Below, piece after piece: positions 1 through 8,960 of a DNA stretch of 64,000 bases (the first letter of the stretch is position 1; every line of letters begins with the position of its first letter). The position numbers and the translations under genes are program-made. Source of the DNA: Kitasatospora phosalacinea (GTDB lineage Bacteria > Actinomycetota > Actinomycetes > Streptomycetales > Streptomycetaceae); NCBI RefSeq assembly GCF_030268885.1, contig NZ_BSSA01000017.1:62001-126000 (forward strand), read 5' to 3'. The notes below the pieces were generated by a model. The model was not told where the DNA came from. It worked only from the letters and a program-made list of their open reading frames with translations, and did no database searches.

Positions 1-905
1 AGCGGGCCCAGCACCTCGGTCTGGAACCGGTACAGCGCCGCGTGGTCGGGGCAGAACACGGCGGCCATCAGGTTGCTCGGCCCGCTGGTGGCCAGCACCC
101 CGTGCACCTGCGGGTGCCGGGCCAGCGCCTCGCCGGTCGCGGCCAGGCGCCCGGGTTCGACGTCCAGCCACAGGTTGGCGTCCACGGTGACGCCGAGCAG
201 CCGCGGGTCCACGCTGACGTGGGTGCGCAGCAGCCCGCCCGCGTCGAGCCGGAGCAGGCGGCGGCGGACGGTCGACTCGGGCACCGCCAGCGCGGCGGCC
301 AGCGCGGCGTGCGAGCGGCGGGCGTCGACGCCCAGCGCGTCCAGCAGCCGGTGGTCGAGCGCGTCCAGGGCGGGCGGCGCCCCGGACCCGGCGGGCGGCG
401 GCGGGGCCAGCGCGGCCTCCTGATCGGCCGTCAGCGCGCCGCAGCGCCAGGCGGAGGCGTCCGCGAACAGGTGCAGCACGGCGTGCGCGGTGGACTCCAG
501 CACCGCGTCGGTGGCCGGGAGCCGCCCGTGCAGCAGCCGGTCGCGGGCGGTCGCGTCGGCCAGCACCACCGCCGACACCTCCTGCCCGCCGAGCATCACG
601 TCGACGAACGGCACCGCCTCCTGCGCGGCCAGCGCCAGCGCGATCGCGTCGACCCGCCCGCGCAGCACCCGCACCCGCAGCAGCAGCGCGCCGAGCGCGG
701 CCGCCCGGGCGTCCGGCATCCGCACCACCGTGACGGCGCCCGTCCCCAGCAGCCGCCCCAGCCGCCGGGTCACCGTCCGCGCGGAGACCCCCAGCACCCC
801 GGCGATCCGCCCCGGCTCGGCCCGCCCGTCCACCTGCAGGGCGTGCACCAGCTGCCGGTCCAGCGCGTCCAGCACGGTGGCGGGATCCGTCGCCTCGGTG
901 TCCAT
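1..905 (-). CDS. Double Lrp/AsnC-family transcriptional regulator (3' end outside window)
   Basis: Open from an ATG at 905 to the window edge with no stop, so the C-terminus is missing (at least 301 residues are present). Two AsnC-type winged HTH units can be read: one at about residues 13-60 (start DRQLVHAL, then GVSARTVTRRL) and one at about 175-220 (DHRLLDAL, then AVPESTVRRRL). Each is followed by an RAM-like ligand-binding segment. Duplicated Lrp regulators of 300-340 aa are common in streptomycetes and usually sense amino acids; the ligand here is unknown. A GGAG lies about 10 nt before the start. It is divergent from the phosphatase-like gene at 1001 with only 95 bp between, so that gene is a plausible target (inference). 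Confidence 0.88.
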   Translation of the reverse strand, partial: MDTEATDPATVLDALDRQLVHALQVDGRAEPGRIAGVLGVSARTVTRRLGRLLGTGAVTVVRMPDARAAALGALLLRVRVLRGRVDAIALALAAQEAVPFVDVMLGGQEVSAVVLADATARDRLLHGRLPATDAVLESTAHAVLHLFADASAWRCGALTADQEAALAPPPPAGSGAPPALDALDHRLLDALGVDARRSHAALAAALAVPESTVRRRLLRLDAGGLLRTHVSVDPRLLGVTVDANLWLDVEPGRLAATGEALARHPQVHGVLATSGPSNLMAAVFCPDHAALYRFQTEVLGP

Positions 906-1000
906 GGTGTCCGATCTCCGTCGCTCCAGGCCCCGGGACGTCCCGGAGCGCCGCCCCGACGGTACTCCTGGACCACCACCGGAACGAAGGAGGACCCCCC

Positions 1001-1816
1001 GTGCAGGAACTGCCGAACGCCGAACTGCTGGACGCCGAACTGCTGGACGCCGTCGAACGGGCGGTGCGCGACGTCGGCCGCCACCTGGCCGAGCGGCAGG
1101 GCACCGAGCCGCTGGCCGCCGCCACCCCCGCCGAGGCGCGTGCCGCGTTCGACGCCGTCGACCGGCCCGCCGCCCGGATGCTGCGCGAACGCCTCACCGC
1201 GCTGCGCCCGCGGGCCGGCTGGCTGGACGACGAGTGGGCCCGCGAGGTGCCCGGGGAGGGCGAGTGGTGGCTGTGCGACGCCACCGACGGCGCCGTCCAG
1301 TACCTGAGCGCGCTGCCGCACTGGGCGGTCACCGCGACCCTGCTGCGCGACGGCGCCCCCGTCCTCGCCGTGGTGCACGCCCCGCTGCTCGGCGCCACCC
1401 ACACCGCGCTGCTCGGCGGCGGCGCCCGGCTGAACGGCCGCCGCTGCGCGCCCCGTCCGCGCGTCCTGGCCACCGCGGTGGTCGCCGCCTCGCACCCCCC
1501 GCAGGTCGCCCGCGACCCGGCCGCGCGCCGCGCTGCCGGGGCCGCGCTGGCCGCCGTCCTGCCGCACGCGGCGGCCGTCCGCAACCTCGGCCCGACCGCG
1601 CTGCAGGTCGCCCAGGTCGGCTCCGGCCACCTCACCGCGTTCTGGCAGTACGGCGCCGACCCGGCCAACCTGCTGCCCGGCGCGCTGCTCGCCGCCGAGG
1701 CCGGGGCCACGGTCAGCGACGCGCAGGGCGCCCCGTGGACGCCCGCCGCGGCCTCCTTCCTGGCCGCCGCCCCCGGCGTGCACGCCGAACTCGTGGCGGT
1801 GCTGCGGCAGGTGTGA
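1001..1816 (+). CDS. Inositol monophosphatase-family protein
   Basis: 271 aa, GTG start chosen because GAAGGAGG ends 7 nt upstream. The fold signature of the Mg-dependent inositol monophosphatase/CysQ superfamily is visible: acidic DDE at residues 76-78, the metal loop D93-A-T-D96-G-A98, and a late ADPANLLPGALLAAEAG segment corresponding to the WD..A..L..EAGG motif. The usual DPIDGT loop has Ala in place of the water-activating Thr, so activity or specificity may differ. A sugar or nucleotide phosphate substrate is likely but cannot be named. It is divergent from the Lrp regulator at 905, suggesting regulation by it. A GC-rich inverted repeat after the stop (about 1817-1850) may serve as terminator. 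Confidence 0.82.
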   Translation: MQELPNAELLDAELLDAVERAVRDVGRHLAERQGTEPLAAATPAEARAAFDAVDRPAARMLRERLTALRPRAGWLDDEWAREVPGEGEWWLCDATDGAVQYLSALPHWAVTATLLRDGAPVLAVVHAPLLGATHTALLGGGARLNGRRCAPRPRVLATAVVAASHPPQVARDPAARRAAGAALAAVLPHAAAVRNLGPTALQVAQVGSGHLTAFWQYGADPANLLPGALLAAEAGATVSDAQGAPWTPAAASFLAAAPGVHAELVAVLRQV

Positions 1817-2079
1817 CGGCCGCCGCCGCCCGCCGCGGCGGGCGCCGTCCACGGCGTCGGCGAGCGTGGGGACGCCCCCTCCCGCGCCCCGGGAGGTCCG
1901 CCCGTGACGCACCACGCCCCTCGCCCGCCGACGAGGCCGCCCCGGTCCGCGGGCGGCACCCGGGGCGGGCGGCCGCGGCATCGCCGTCCAACGCGGCGCC
2001 GCCGTGTACGTCACGGCCGCTCCGCCAAGGACGTGCCGGAGCCGCCGGCCCGGAGCGCCACCGCTGAGCGGCCCCGCCG

Positions 2080-2748
2080 CTACAGCTCGGCGAGCTGCAC
2101 GAGCCGGACGGGCAGCTCGGCGGCCGCGGTGAACACGGCGCCGGGCGTGGTGAGTTCGAGGTAGTGCAGCTCGCCGTCGCGGTGGTCGGCGAGCGGGTCG
2201 AGGGGGAGGTGGGAGAGGTCGAGCGAGGCGAGGGTGTCGAGGGTGGCCCGGCCGAGCTTGATCATCGCCTCCTTGCGGACCCACAGGCGCAGGAAGGCGG
2301 CGGTCGGATCGGGGTGGCCCTGGACGAGGGCGGCCTCGGCGGGGGTGAGGACGTGGCCGAGGGCGGCCGGGTCGGTGCTGCGCGGGCCGAGGTGCTCGAC
2401 GTCGACGCCGACCGGCACGGGGGCGGCCGCGGCGGCGATGACGCCGCTGGTGTGGGAGAGGCTGAGGTGGGTGCCGGGCCGGTCGGTGAGGTGGGGGCGG
2501 CCGTGCCCGGCGCCGCCGCAGCCGGGGCACTGCTGGCCGAAGGCGAGCGCGGCGGGCTCGGTGCCCAGCTGCGCGGCCGCGCAGTACCGGACCAGCAGGT
2601 GCGCGGCCAGGTAGTCCTCGCGGTCGGCCGGGCGGCGGAAGCGCTGCAGCCGCTCGCGTTCGAACGCGGTGAGCAGCCGCTCGTCGGCGTCCGGCCGGGC
2701 GAGCACCTCGGCGGTGGTGGCGAGCACGGCGAACGGGGGGTTCGGCAC
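2080..2748 (-). CDS. Sfp-type 4'-phosphopantetheinyl transferase
   Basis: 222 aa, the usual size for Sfp/EntD-type enzymes that move phosphopantetheine from CoA to carrier-protein serines of fatty acid, polyketide or peptide synthases. Motifs are in order: SLSHT (residues 96-100), GVDVE (114-118, Mg-binding Asp and Glu) and WVRKEAMIK (156-164, catalytic Glu and Lys). A CPGCGG pair at about 74-79 is unusual and might bind metal or be structural. No synthase gene is nearby, so it probably acts in trans on carrier proteins encoded elsewhere. It is divergent from the surface-protein gene at 2938. Confidence 0.93.
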   Translation of the reverse strand: MPNPPFAVLATTAEVLARPDADERLLTAFERERLQRFRRPADREDYLAAHLLVRYCAAAQLGTEPAALAFGQQCPGCGGAGHGRPHLTDRPGTHLSLSHTSGVIAAAAAPVPVGVDVEHLGPRSTDPAALGHVLTPAEAALVQGHPDPTAAFLRLWVRKEAMIKLGRATLDTLASLDLSHLPLDPLADHRDGELHYLELTTPGAVFTAAAELPVRLVQLAEL

Positions 2749-2937
2749 GGTTCTCCCTCTTCCGGGCGGGCCCGGTGACGGGCGGGCTCACGGCTGTCGG
2801 ACCAAAGTAGCCCGTAATAGTCCGTTCGAATGATTTTCTAGCGCGTCGGCGTCCCACCCTGCGGGACGGCGCGGGCGCTTCCTCTTTGCTGGCCGGGTCT
2901 GCTGCCTGCTGACCCACCGTCAACGAGAGGGGTGTCC
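2749..2937. promoter_or_regulatory. Divergent promoter region with AT-rich patch
   Basis: Intergenic region between the phosphopantetheinyl transferase and the surface protein. A patch at about 2803-2842 is markedly richer in A and T than its surroundings, and the minus strand carries a TACTTT -10-like hexamer near 2804-2809. No confident -35 element is seen. The assignment of promoter function is inference from position and composition. Confidence 0.35.
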
Positions 2938-4425
2938 GTGCGACACGGCGTCCGTGGCAAGAACCCACTGCTCCGCCTCGCGGTGGTGGCGGCACTCGCC
3001 GCCGCCCCGCTGATCACCCTGGTCACGGCCGGCGACGCCGCCCAGATGGCACCGCCCCTGGGCCCCTGCTCCGGTCCGAACTGCCCCAGCCAGTGGGACC
3101 CGCCGCACACCGGCCCGTTCAACGGCGCGGACGCCTCGCTCAACGTCTTCGTCGGCGGCAACTACCTGGTGCGGCAGAACGCGGCCGAGGCCGAGGGCAA
3201 GATCGCGGTCCTCGGCAACCTCGACATCAACAAGGCCAGCGGCGGCGCGTTCAACATGGGCGTGGTGGGCGTCGGTTCGATGGTCACCCCGCCGAACGGC
3301 TCGGACCACGTCACGGTCGGCGGCTCGGTCGCCATGGACAACTCGCAGGAGAACCCCAGCCGGCTGTTCATCGGCGGCACCGACTTCTTCGTCAACCCGC
3401 CGAAGGCCCTGTGGGGCAACCTGGTGTACGGCACCACGCTGACCGGCGCCTACGACATCACCCCGGACGGCCAGGCGATCCAGGACCCGACCCGGATCGA
3501 CCAGTTCAAGCCGCTGCGGACGGTCATCGAGAACGACTCGGCCTGCATGGCCCGGCAGACCGCCACCGGCACGGTGGTGGACGACGGCACCACCGTCACC
3601 TTCACCGGCGACGGCACCAGCGCCCGGCAGGTCTTCACCTACGACCGGAACATCGGCACCGACGGCGGCATCCGGCTGCTCTCGTTCGCCAACGTCCCGG
3701 CCGGCGCCACGGTGATCGTCAACATGACGGGCAGCAACGTCACGGTCAACACCAGCAGCGGCAGCGGCGCGGTCGACGACCCGCTGACGGTGCTGCGGCC
3801 GAACCTGATGTGGAACTTCCCGACCGCGACGAACGTGTCGGTGATCGGCACCGCCCAGTGGCAGGGCTCGATCATGACCGGCAACCCGGACAGCACGACG
3901 ATCCTGTCCAACCCGGGCACCAACGGCCGCGTCTACCTGGCGGGCAACCTGCAGCAGCAGGGCAGCGCGGGCACCGAGATCCACAACTACCCGTTCAACG
4001 GCGACCTGCCGGACTGCAGCGAGAGCCCGACGCCCTCCCCGTCGCCGAGCGAGTCGACCAGCCCGTCGCCGAGCCCGTCGCCCTCGCCGAGCGAGTCGAC
4101 CAGCCCCTCCCCGAGCCCGTCGCCCTCGCCGAGCGAGTCGACCAGCCCCTCCCCGAGCCCCTCCCCGTCCCGGAGCGAGAGCCCGAGCCCCAGCCCGTCG
4201 CCGTCCCCGTCGCCGAGCGGGAGCACCGGCCCCGCCCCGTCGCCCTCGCCGAGCGGGAGCACGCCCGTGCCGACCGGCTCCTCCTCCACCCCGGCGGGCC
4301 CGCCGCTGCCGAACACCGGCGGCGGTGACCTGGTCGCCCCGGCGGCCGGGGCCGCCGCGGTGCTGCTGGGCCTGGGCGGCGGCGTGATCGCGCTGGCCCG
4401 CCGCGCCCGCGGACGCCACAGCTAG
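2938..4425 (+). CDS. LPXTG-anchored choice-of-anchor A family surface protein
   Basis: About 495 aa. An N-terminal signal peptide (basic residues, then a hydrophobic run to about residue 35) precedes a choice-of-anchor A-type beta-rich domain (about 60-360; LNVFVGGNY, then VRQNAAEAEGKIAVLGN). A Ser-Pro-rich stalk follows, then a sortase signal: LPNTG at about residue 457, a hydrophobic helix and a basic tail. The protein should be secreted and linked to the wall by a class E/F-type sortase encoded elsewhere. GTG at 2938 is chosen over GTG at 2932 because GAGAGG at 2925-2930 sits 7 nt before 2938. Such proteins are thought to be adhesins or wall decoration; ligand unknown. Confidence 0.9.
   Translation: MRHGVRGKNPLLRLAVVAALAAAPLITLVTAGDAAQMAPPLGPCSGPNCPSQWDPPHTGPFNGADASLNVFVGGNYLVRQNAAEAEGKIAVLGNLDINKASGGAFNMGVVGVGSMVTPPNGSDHVTVGGSVAMDNSQENPSRLFIGGTDFFVNPPKALWGNLVYGTTLTGAYDITPDGQAIQDPTRIDQFKPLRTVIENDSACMARQTATGTVVDDGTTVTFTGDGTSARQVFTYDRNIGTDGGIRLLSFANVPAGATVIVNMTGSNVTVNTSSGSGAVDDPLTVLRPNLMWNFPTATNVSVIGTAQWQGSIMTGNPDSTTILSNPGTNGRVYLAGNLQQQGSAGTEIHNYPFNGDLPDCSESPTPSPSPSESTSPSPSPSPSPSESTSPSPSPSPSPSESTSPSPSPSPSRSESPSPSPSPSPSPSGSTGPAPSPSPSGSTPVPTGSSSTPAGPPLPNTGGGDLVAPAAGAAAVLLGLGGGVIALARRARGRHS
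4051..4176 (+). repeat. Three tandem 42-bp repeats encoding the Ser-Pro stalk
   Basis: Three direct 42-bp units begin at 4051, 4093 and 4135. Each encodes 14 residues (EST then SP repeats). They lie in the stalk of the LPXTG protein and differ from one another by only a few bases, so copy number may vary between strains. Confidence 0.85.
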
Positions 4426-4437
4426 CAGCCAGGACCC

Positions 4438-4473
4438 AGGACGGCCGGAGCCCCGCGGGGCCCCGGCCGTCCT
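4438..4473. terminator. Bidirectional terminator between surface protein and kynU
   Basis: Arms AGGACGGCCGG (4438-4448) and CCGGCCGTCCT (4463-4473) form a perfect 11-bp stem between two convergent genes. There is no U-tract, as is usual in streptomycetes. Confidence 0.75.
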
Positions 4474-4509
4474 GCTGCGTCCTGCTGCGGCGCAGGGTGT
4501 TCCGGGGCG

Positions 4510-5739
4510 TCAGGTGACCTCGCCGCGGCGGGCGAAGCGCTCCGCGCGCCACTCGCCGCTGGCCAGCACCTCGCGCAGGGCGGTCGCGGCGTCGTGCACG
4601 TCGGTGCGGGAGAGGTAGAGCGGGGTGAAGCCGAAGCGCATCAGGTCGGGGGCGCGGAAGTCGCCGATCACGCCGCGGGCGATCAGCGCCTGGACCACCG
4701 CGTAGCCGTCCGGGTGCCGCAGCGCGACCTGGCTGCCGCGCCGGGCGTGCTCCCGCGGGGTGACCGGTTCGACGTCCAGGTCGGCGGTCAACTCCAGGAA
4801 GAGGTCCGACAGTTCGAGGCTCTTGGCGCGGACGGCGGCCGGGTCGGCCAGCTCCCAGACCTCCAGTGCGGCCTCCAGCGCGGCCAGTCCGAGGATCGGC
4901 GGGGTGCCGGTCAGGAACCGGGTGACGCCCTCGGCGGGCCGGTAGCCGGGCTCGAAGTCGAATTGTCGGGCGTGCCCGAACCATCCGGTCAGCGGCTGCC
5001 GGGCGTCCGCCTGGTGGCGGGCCGCGGCGTACAGGAAGGCGGGCGCGCCCGGCCCGCCGTTGAGGTACTTGTAGCCGCAGCCGACGGCGAAGTCGACGCC
5101 CGCCGCGTCCAGGTGGATCGGCAGCGCGCCCGCGGTGTGGCACAGGTCCCAGACGGCGAGCGCCCCGGCGGCGTGGATCCGCTCGGTGACGGCCGCCATG
5201 TCCAGCAGTTCGCCGGTGCGGTAGTCGACGTGCGAGAGCAGCACCACGGCGGCCTCGGAGTCCAGGACGGCGTCCAGCCGGGCGGCGGAGTCCAGCAGCA
5301 CCGGCCGGGCGCCGGGGTGCAGGGAGCTCAGGCCGTCGGCGATGTACAGGTCGGTGGGGAAGGCGTGCCGTTCGGCGAGCAGCGCCGGGCGGCCGGGGCG
5401 CAGCCGCAGGGCCGCGCCGAGCACCTTGAACAGGTTGACCGAGGTGGAGTCGCAGACCACCACCTGCCCGGGCGCGGCGCCGAGCAGGTGGGTGCCGAGC
5501 CGGTCGCCGAGCCGCCCGGGCTGGTGGAACCAGCCGGCCTCGTTCCAGGAGCGGATCAGCCCGGTGCCCCACTCCTCGGCCAGCACCCTCGCCAGGTGGC
5601 CGGGGGTGCGGCGGGGCAGCGCGCCGAGCGAGTTGCCGTCGAGGTAGAGCACCCCGGCGGGGAGGTCGAACTCGGCGCGCAGGGCGTGCAGCGGGTCGGC
5701 GGCGTCGCGGGCCGCGCACTGCTCGCGGGTGGGGGTCAC
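4510..5739 (-). CDS. kynU: Kynureninase
   Basis: 409 aa PLP enzyme that cleaves L-kynurenine to anthranilate and alanine. Family signatures: YLDGNSLGALPR (32-43), WDLCHTAG with Asp198 for the pyridine nitrogen, and the PLP lysine K224 in CGYKYLNGGPG. The length matches bacterial kynureninases. GTG at 5739 is chosen because GGGAG lies 7 nt upstream. It follows kynA by 53 bp on the same strand and is almost certainly cotranscribed with it; together they convert tryptophan towards anthranilate, apart from the formamidase step, for which no gene is seen here. Confidence 0.96.
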   Translation of the reverse strand: MTPTREQCAARDAADPLHALRAEFDLPAGVLYLDGNSLGALPRRTPGHLARVLAEEWGTGLIRSWNEAGWFHQPGRLGDRLGTHLLGAAPGQVVVCDSTSVNLFKVLGAALRLRPGRPALLAERHAFPTDLYIADGLSSLHPGARPVLLDSAARLDAVLDSEAAVVLLSHVDYRTGELLDMAAVTERIHAAGALAVWDLCHTAGALPIHLDAAGVDFAVGCGYKYLNGGPGAPAFLYAAARHQADARQPLTGWFGHARQFDFEPGYRPAEGVTRFLTGTPPILGLAALEAALEVWELADPAAVRAKSLELSDLFLELTADLDVEPVTPREHARRGSQVALRHPDGYAVVQALIARGVIGDFRAPDLMRFGFTPLYLSRTDVHDAATALREVLASGEWRAERFARRGEVT

Positions 5740-5792
5740 GGCATTGCTCCCGGGGGTCGGAGGCCGGTGCGGCGCGGGGCCGGGGCCGGGCT

Positions 5793-6620
5793 TCACAGGT
5801 CGTTGCGGACGGCCCACAGTTCGGGGAAGACGTCCTGGTCGGCGGACTGCTTGAGCCAGCTGAGGCCGCTGGAGCCGCCGGTGCCCGGCTTGCCGCCCAT
5901 GGTGCGCTTGACGGCGGAGTAGTGGCGCTGGCGCCAGCGGGTGACCCGCTCGGCGATGTCCAGCAGGGCCTCGCCGAGCCGGACCAGGTCGGCCAGCCCC
6001 GGGTCGGTGTAGACGGCCCGCCAGGCGGCCTCGACCGCCTCGTCGTGGCGGTGCCGGGCGGTGACCGGCTTCGCGGGTATCGCCAGGCCGCGCCGGGCCA
6101 GCACCCCCAGCGCCTCGTCGTACAGGCCGGGGGTGCGCAGGGCGGCGAACAGCTCGTCGTACTCGGCGGGGGAGTCCCGGTACATCTCCAGCAGGCCCTC
6201 GCTGCGGTTGCCGAGCAGGAACTCCAGCCGCAGGAAGGCCGAGGACTGGAAGCCGGACGCCTCGCCGAGGGCCGGGCGGAAGGCGCCGAACTCGGCGGGC
6301 GTCATGGTGGCCAGCAGGTCCCAGGAGCCGATCAGCACGTCCTGGGTGTGCTGCCCGCGGCGCAGCGCGGCCAGGGCGGCGTCCAGGTCGTCGGCGCGCA
6401 GGGCGGTGCGGGCGGCGGTCCAGTCGTGGTGCAGCAGGTCGAACAGCAGCTCCATCACCTGGGTGGTGACGATGAACGAGTACTCGGCGGGTTCGGTGCT
6501 GCGCGGCTGCTGCAGCGCGTGCAGTTCGGCCAGGTGCACGTACCGGGCGTAGGGGGTGGCCGCGCCGGGGCCCTGCTCGGGGTCGAACCGCAGGTGGGGG
6601 CGGTGGGTCTGGCCGGTCAT
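5793..6620 (-). CDS. kynA: Tryptophan 2,3-dioxygenase
   Basis: 275 aa haem enzyme that opens the indole ring of L-tryptophan to N-formylkynurenine. Recognised by FIVTTQVMELLF near residues 50-61, RLEFLLGNRS near 130-139, and the haem-ligand region RWRQRHYSAVKRTMGGK, with proximal His at about 233, followed by GTGGSSG. An AGAGGAGG Shine-Dalgarno precedes the ATG at 6620. First gene of a kynA-kynU operon, divergent from an Lrp-type regulator at 6786. In some actinomycetes this enzyme feeds antibiotic precursors such as 3-hydroxyanthranilate derivatives; no such pathway is visible in the window. Confidence 0.96.
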   Translation of the reverse strand: MTGQTHRPHLRFDPEQGPGAATPYARYVHLAELHALQQPRSTEPAEYSFIVTTQVMELLFDLLHHDWTAARTALRADDLDAALAALRRGQHTQDVLIGSWDLLATMTPAEFGAFRPALGEASGFQSSAFLRLEFLLGNRSEGLLEMYRDSPAEYDELFAALRTPGLYDEALGVLARRGLAIPAKPVTARHRHDEAVEAAWRAVYTDPGLADLVRLGEALLDIAERVTRWRQRHYSAVKRTMGGKPGTGGSSGLSWLKQSADQDVFPELWAVRNDL

Positions 6621-6785
6621 GGCCGGTACCTCCTCTGGTCCGCCCGCCCGGGGTGCGGCGGGCGGACACCATTGTGCGTCCCGGCGGCCTGCTCTTGAAT
6701 GGGCGTCGTAGCCCGGATGGGGGCACCGGCCTGCCGATCGCAAGGCGCTGGGGCCCGATCGCCTGACGAACGCAAAGGAGCTGCC
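6621..6785. promoter_or_regulatory. Divergent kynA / lrp control region
   Basis: 165 bp separate the divergent kynA and Lrp-regulator starts. A GATCGCAAGGCG / CCCGATCGCCTG pair of related sequences (about 6737-6765) could be Lrp half-sites. The promoters themselves cannot be placed with confidence. Regulation of kynA by the divergent Lrp protein is inferred from arrangement. Confidence 0.4.
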
Positions 6786-7217
6786 GTGGACGCGGTGGAC
6801 CGCCTGCTGCTGGCCGAACTGCAGGCCGACGCGCGGCTGTCGTACAACGAGCTGTCGCGCCGGGTGAACCTCTCCCCGCCCGCCGTCGCCGAGCGGGTGC
6901 GCCGCCTGGAGGCGGACGGCGTGATCACCGGCTACCACGCCCACCTGGCCCCGGCGAAGGCCGGGGCGGCGGTGATGGCGCTGGTCACGGTGGAGTGCTA
7001 CGGGGTGCGCTGCCTGCTGCGCGACCCGGAGGTGGCCGACTGGCCGGAGGTGTTCCAACTGCACCGGGTCACCGGCGGGGCGTGCTGCGTGCTGCTGGTC
7101 GGGGTGCCGGACATGCCCTCGTTCGAGCGGCTGACCGACCGGCTCGGCGGCTACGGGCAGCCGACCAGCTCGATGATCCTCTCCAGCCCGGTGCCCTGGC
7201 GGCCGCTCAGCCCCTGA
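6786..7217 (+). CDS. Lrp/AsnC-family regulator, probable kynurenine-pathway regulator
   Basis: 143 aa with an N-terminal winged HTH (about 3-50; DRLLLAELQADARLSYNELS, then NLSPPAVAERVRRLE) and a C-terminal RAM effector-binding domain (about 65-140). GTG at 6786 is preferred over longer starts because AAAGGAG ends 5 nt upstream and the HTH begins directly after. Divergent from kynA-kynU. Lrp-type KynR proteins are known to control kynurenine genes in proteobacteria, so a similar role, sensing tryptophan or kynurenine, is a reasonable inference. Confidence 0.9.
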   Translation: MDAVDRLLLAELQADARLSYNELSRRVNLSPPAVAERVRRLEADGVITGYHAHLAPAKAGAAVMALVTVECYGVRCLLRDPEVADWPEVFQLHRVTGGACCVLLVGVPDMPSFERLTDRLGGYGQPTSSMILSSPVPWRPLSP

Positions 7218-7222
7218 GCGCG

Positions 7223-7861
7223 TCAGTGGCCGTTCTTCGGCTCGGCCAGGTGCACGCCCAGGCTCTCCAGCCCGTACAGCACCATCTCCACGCCGACCGC
7301 CGCCAGCAGCAGCCCGAGCAGCCGGGACAGCACCTCCAGCGAGGTGCGCCGGCTGGCCCGCAGCAGCGGGGCCAGCAGCAGGACGCACAGGCAGTCCACC
7401 GCGATCACCGCCACGTACATGGCGGCGACGGTGGAGTGCCAGCCCAGGGTGTCCCTGGTCAGCGACTCGACCAGCAGCGCGGTGATCGCCAGCGGGCTGG
7501 CCACGTACGGCAGCAGCAGTTCGCGGATGCCGTCGGCCAGCGGGTTGGCGAGGTGGGCGTCCTCCTTGGCGCCGCCGAGGTGGACGCCCAGGACCAGGGC
7601 CACCGCGTAGATGAAGAAGATCACCCCGCCGGCGATCTGCAGCGACTGGTCGGAGATGTGGAACAGCGCGGCCATGAAGTCCGCGCTGTAGGCCAGCACC
7701 AGGCCGACCACGGCCGCGACCAGCGAGGACACCAGGGTGAGCCTGCGCAGCTCGGCCGGGGTGCGGCTCTGGCTGAGCTGCGCGAAGGCGAGCAGCACCT
7801 TGGGCGGGCCGACCACGGCGAAGAAGGTGACGAAGACGGTGCTCAGGTTGATCGCCGACAT
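7223..7861 (-). CDS. MarC-family integral membrane protein
   Basis: 212 aa with six hydrophobic segments typical of the MarC/UPF0056 family. A first helix with FFAVVGPPKVLLAF is followed by a central hydrophilic loop rich in Ala, Asp and His (about 105-120). Function of the family is not established; older links to multiple antibiotic resistance were not upheld. The ATG at 7861 has no clear Shine-Dalgarno. Convergent with the Lrp regulator (5 bp apart) and 17 bp downstream of the barstar-like gene on the same strand. Confidence 0.87.
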   Translation of the reverse strand: MSAINLSTVFVTFFAVVGPPKVLLAFAQLSQSRTPAELRRLTLVSSLVAAVVGLVLAYSADFMAALFHISDQSLQIAGGVIFFIYAVALVLGVHLGGAKEDAHLANPLADGIRELLLPYVASPLAITALLVESLTRDTLGWHSTVAAMYVAVIAVDCLCVLLLAPLLRASRRTSLEVLSRLLGLLLAAVGVEMVLYGLESLGVHLAEPKNGH

Positions 7862-7878
7862 GCGCCCATGATGGGCCG

Positions 7879-8196
7879 TCAGCGCAGCCGGACGGTGACG
7901 CCACCCTGACGCAGCACGTCGAGCAGCGCGTCGAAGTAGGAGCGCTCCTCCTCGTCCGGGCCGGTCACCCGGCGGGTCAGGGCCTGCGCCGAGACCATCG
8001 CCCGCTGCCAGACCAGCACGAACGGCGGCTCGGGCCCGAAGCCGCCGCGCAGGCAGTCGGCCAGGGCGTCCAGGTTGCGGCCGTAGTAGCCGTCGGGGGC
8101 CTGCACGGCGCGGCCGAGCTCCGCCCAGAACGAGGGCTCGTCGGCGACCCGCTCGCCGTGCAGGACGTACTCGGGCGGCTTCGGTGCGGTGGGCAT
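7879..8196 (-). CDS. Barstar-like ribonuclease inhibitor
   Basis: 105 aa resembling barstar: compact alpha/beta protein with GYYGRNLDALADCLRGGF (about 37-54), which corresponds to the barnase-contact helix of barstar, where Asp residues plug the RNase active site. AGGAGG precedes the ATG at 8196. No barnase-like secreted RNase gene is adjacent, so it is an orphan immunity protein or has another partner. Same strand as and close to the MarC gene. Confidence 0.85.
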   Translation of the reverse strand: MPTAPKPPEYVLHGERVADEPSFWAELGRAVQAPDGYYGRNLDALADCLRGGFGPEPPFVLVWQRAMVSAQALTRRVTGPDEEERSYFDALLDVLRQGGVTVRLR

Positions 8197-8310
8197 CGGT
8201 CCTCCTGTCTGCTTGCGCGCGTCGCCCGGATGGCTTCGCCGGGTCGAGCGGGGCCGGTGCGCACGCTGGGATGGGCCCTAAGTCTTCTCTTCCACACCAG
8301 GGGCAACACC

Positions 8311-8874
<564 letters not shown>

Positions 8875-8960
8875 GCCCGCCCGTGGCCACCCGTCCCGCC
8901 CGGCTGCACACCGCTCCCACGAGCACCCACGGACGTTCACGAGCGAAGGGATCACCACTG

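Noticed and set aside
1904..2164. Possible 86-aa protein on the plus strand with a good GGGAGG before its GTG
   Set aside because: Very basic, low-complexity translation that overlaps the end of the phosphopantetheinyl transferase gene on the other strand; composition fits noncoding GC-rich DNA.
4019..4300. CRISPR-like repeats in the Ser-Pro region
   Set aside because: Repeats are contiguous and in frame within a surface-protein stalk, with no spacers.
6699..6785. Longer form of the kyn-linked Lrp regulator
   Set aside because: No ribosome binding site; AAAGGAG directly precedes the GTG at 6786 and the HTH starts there.
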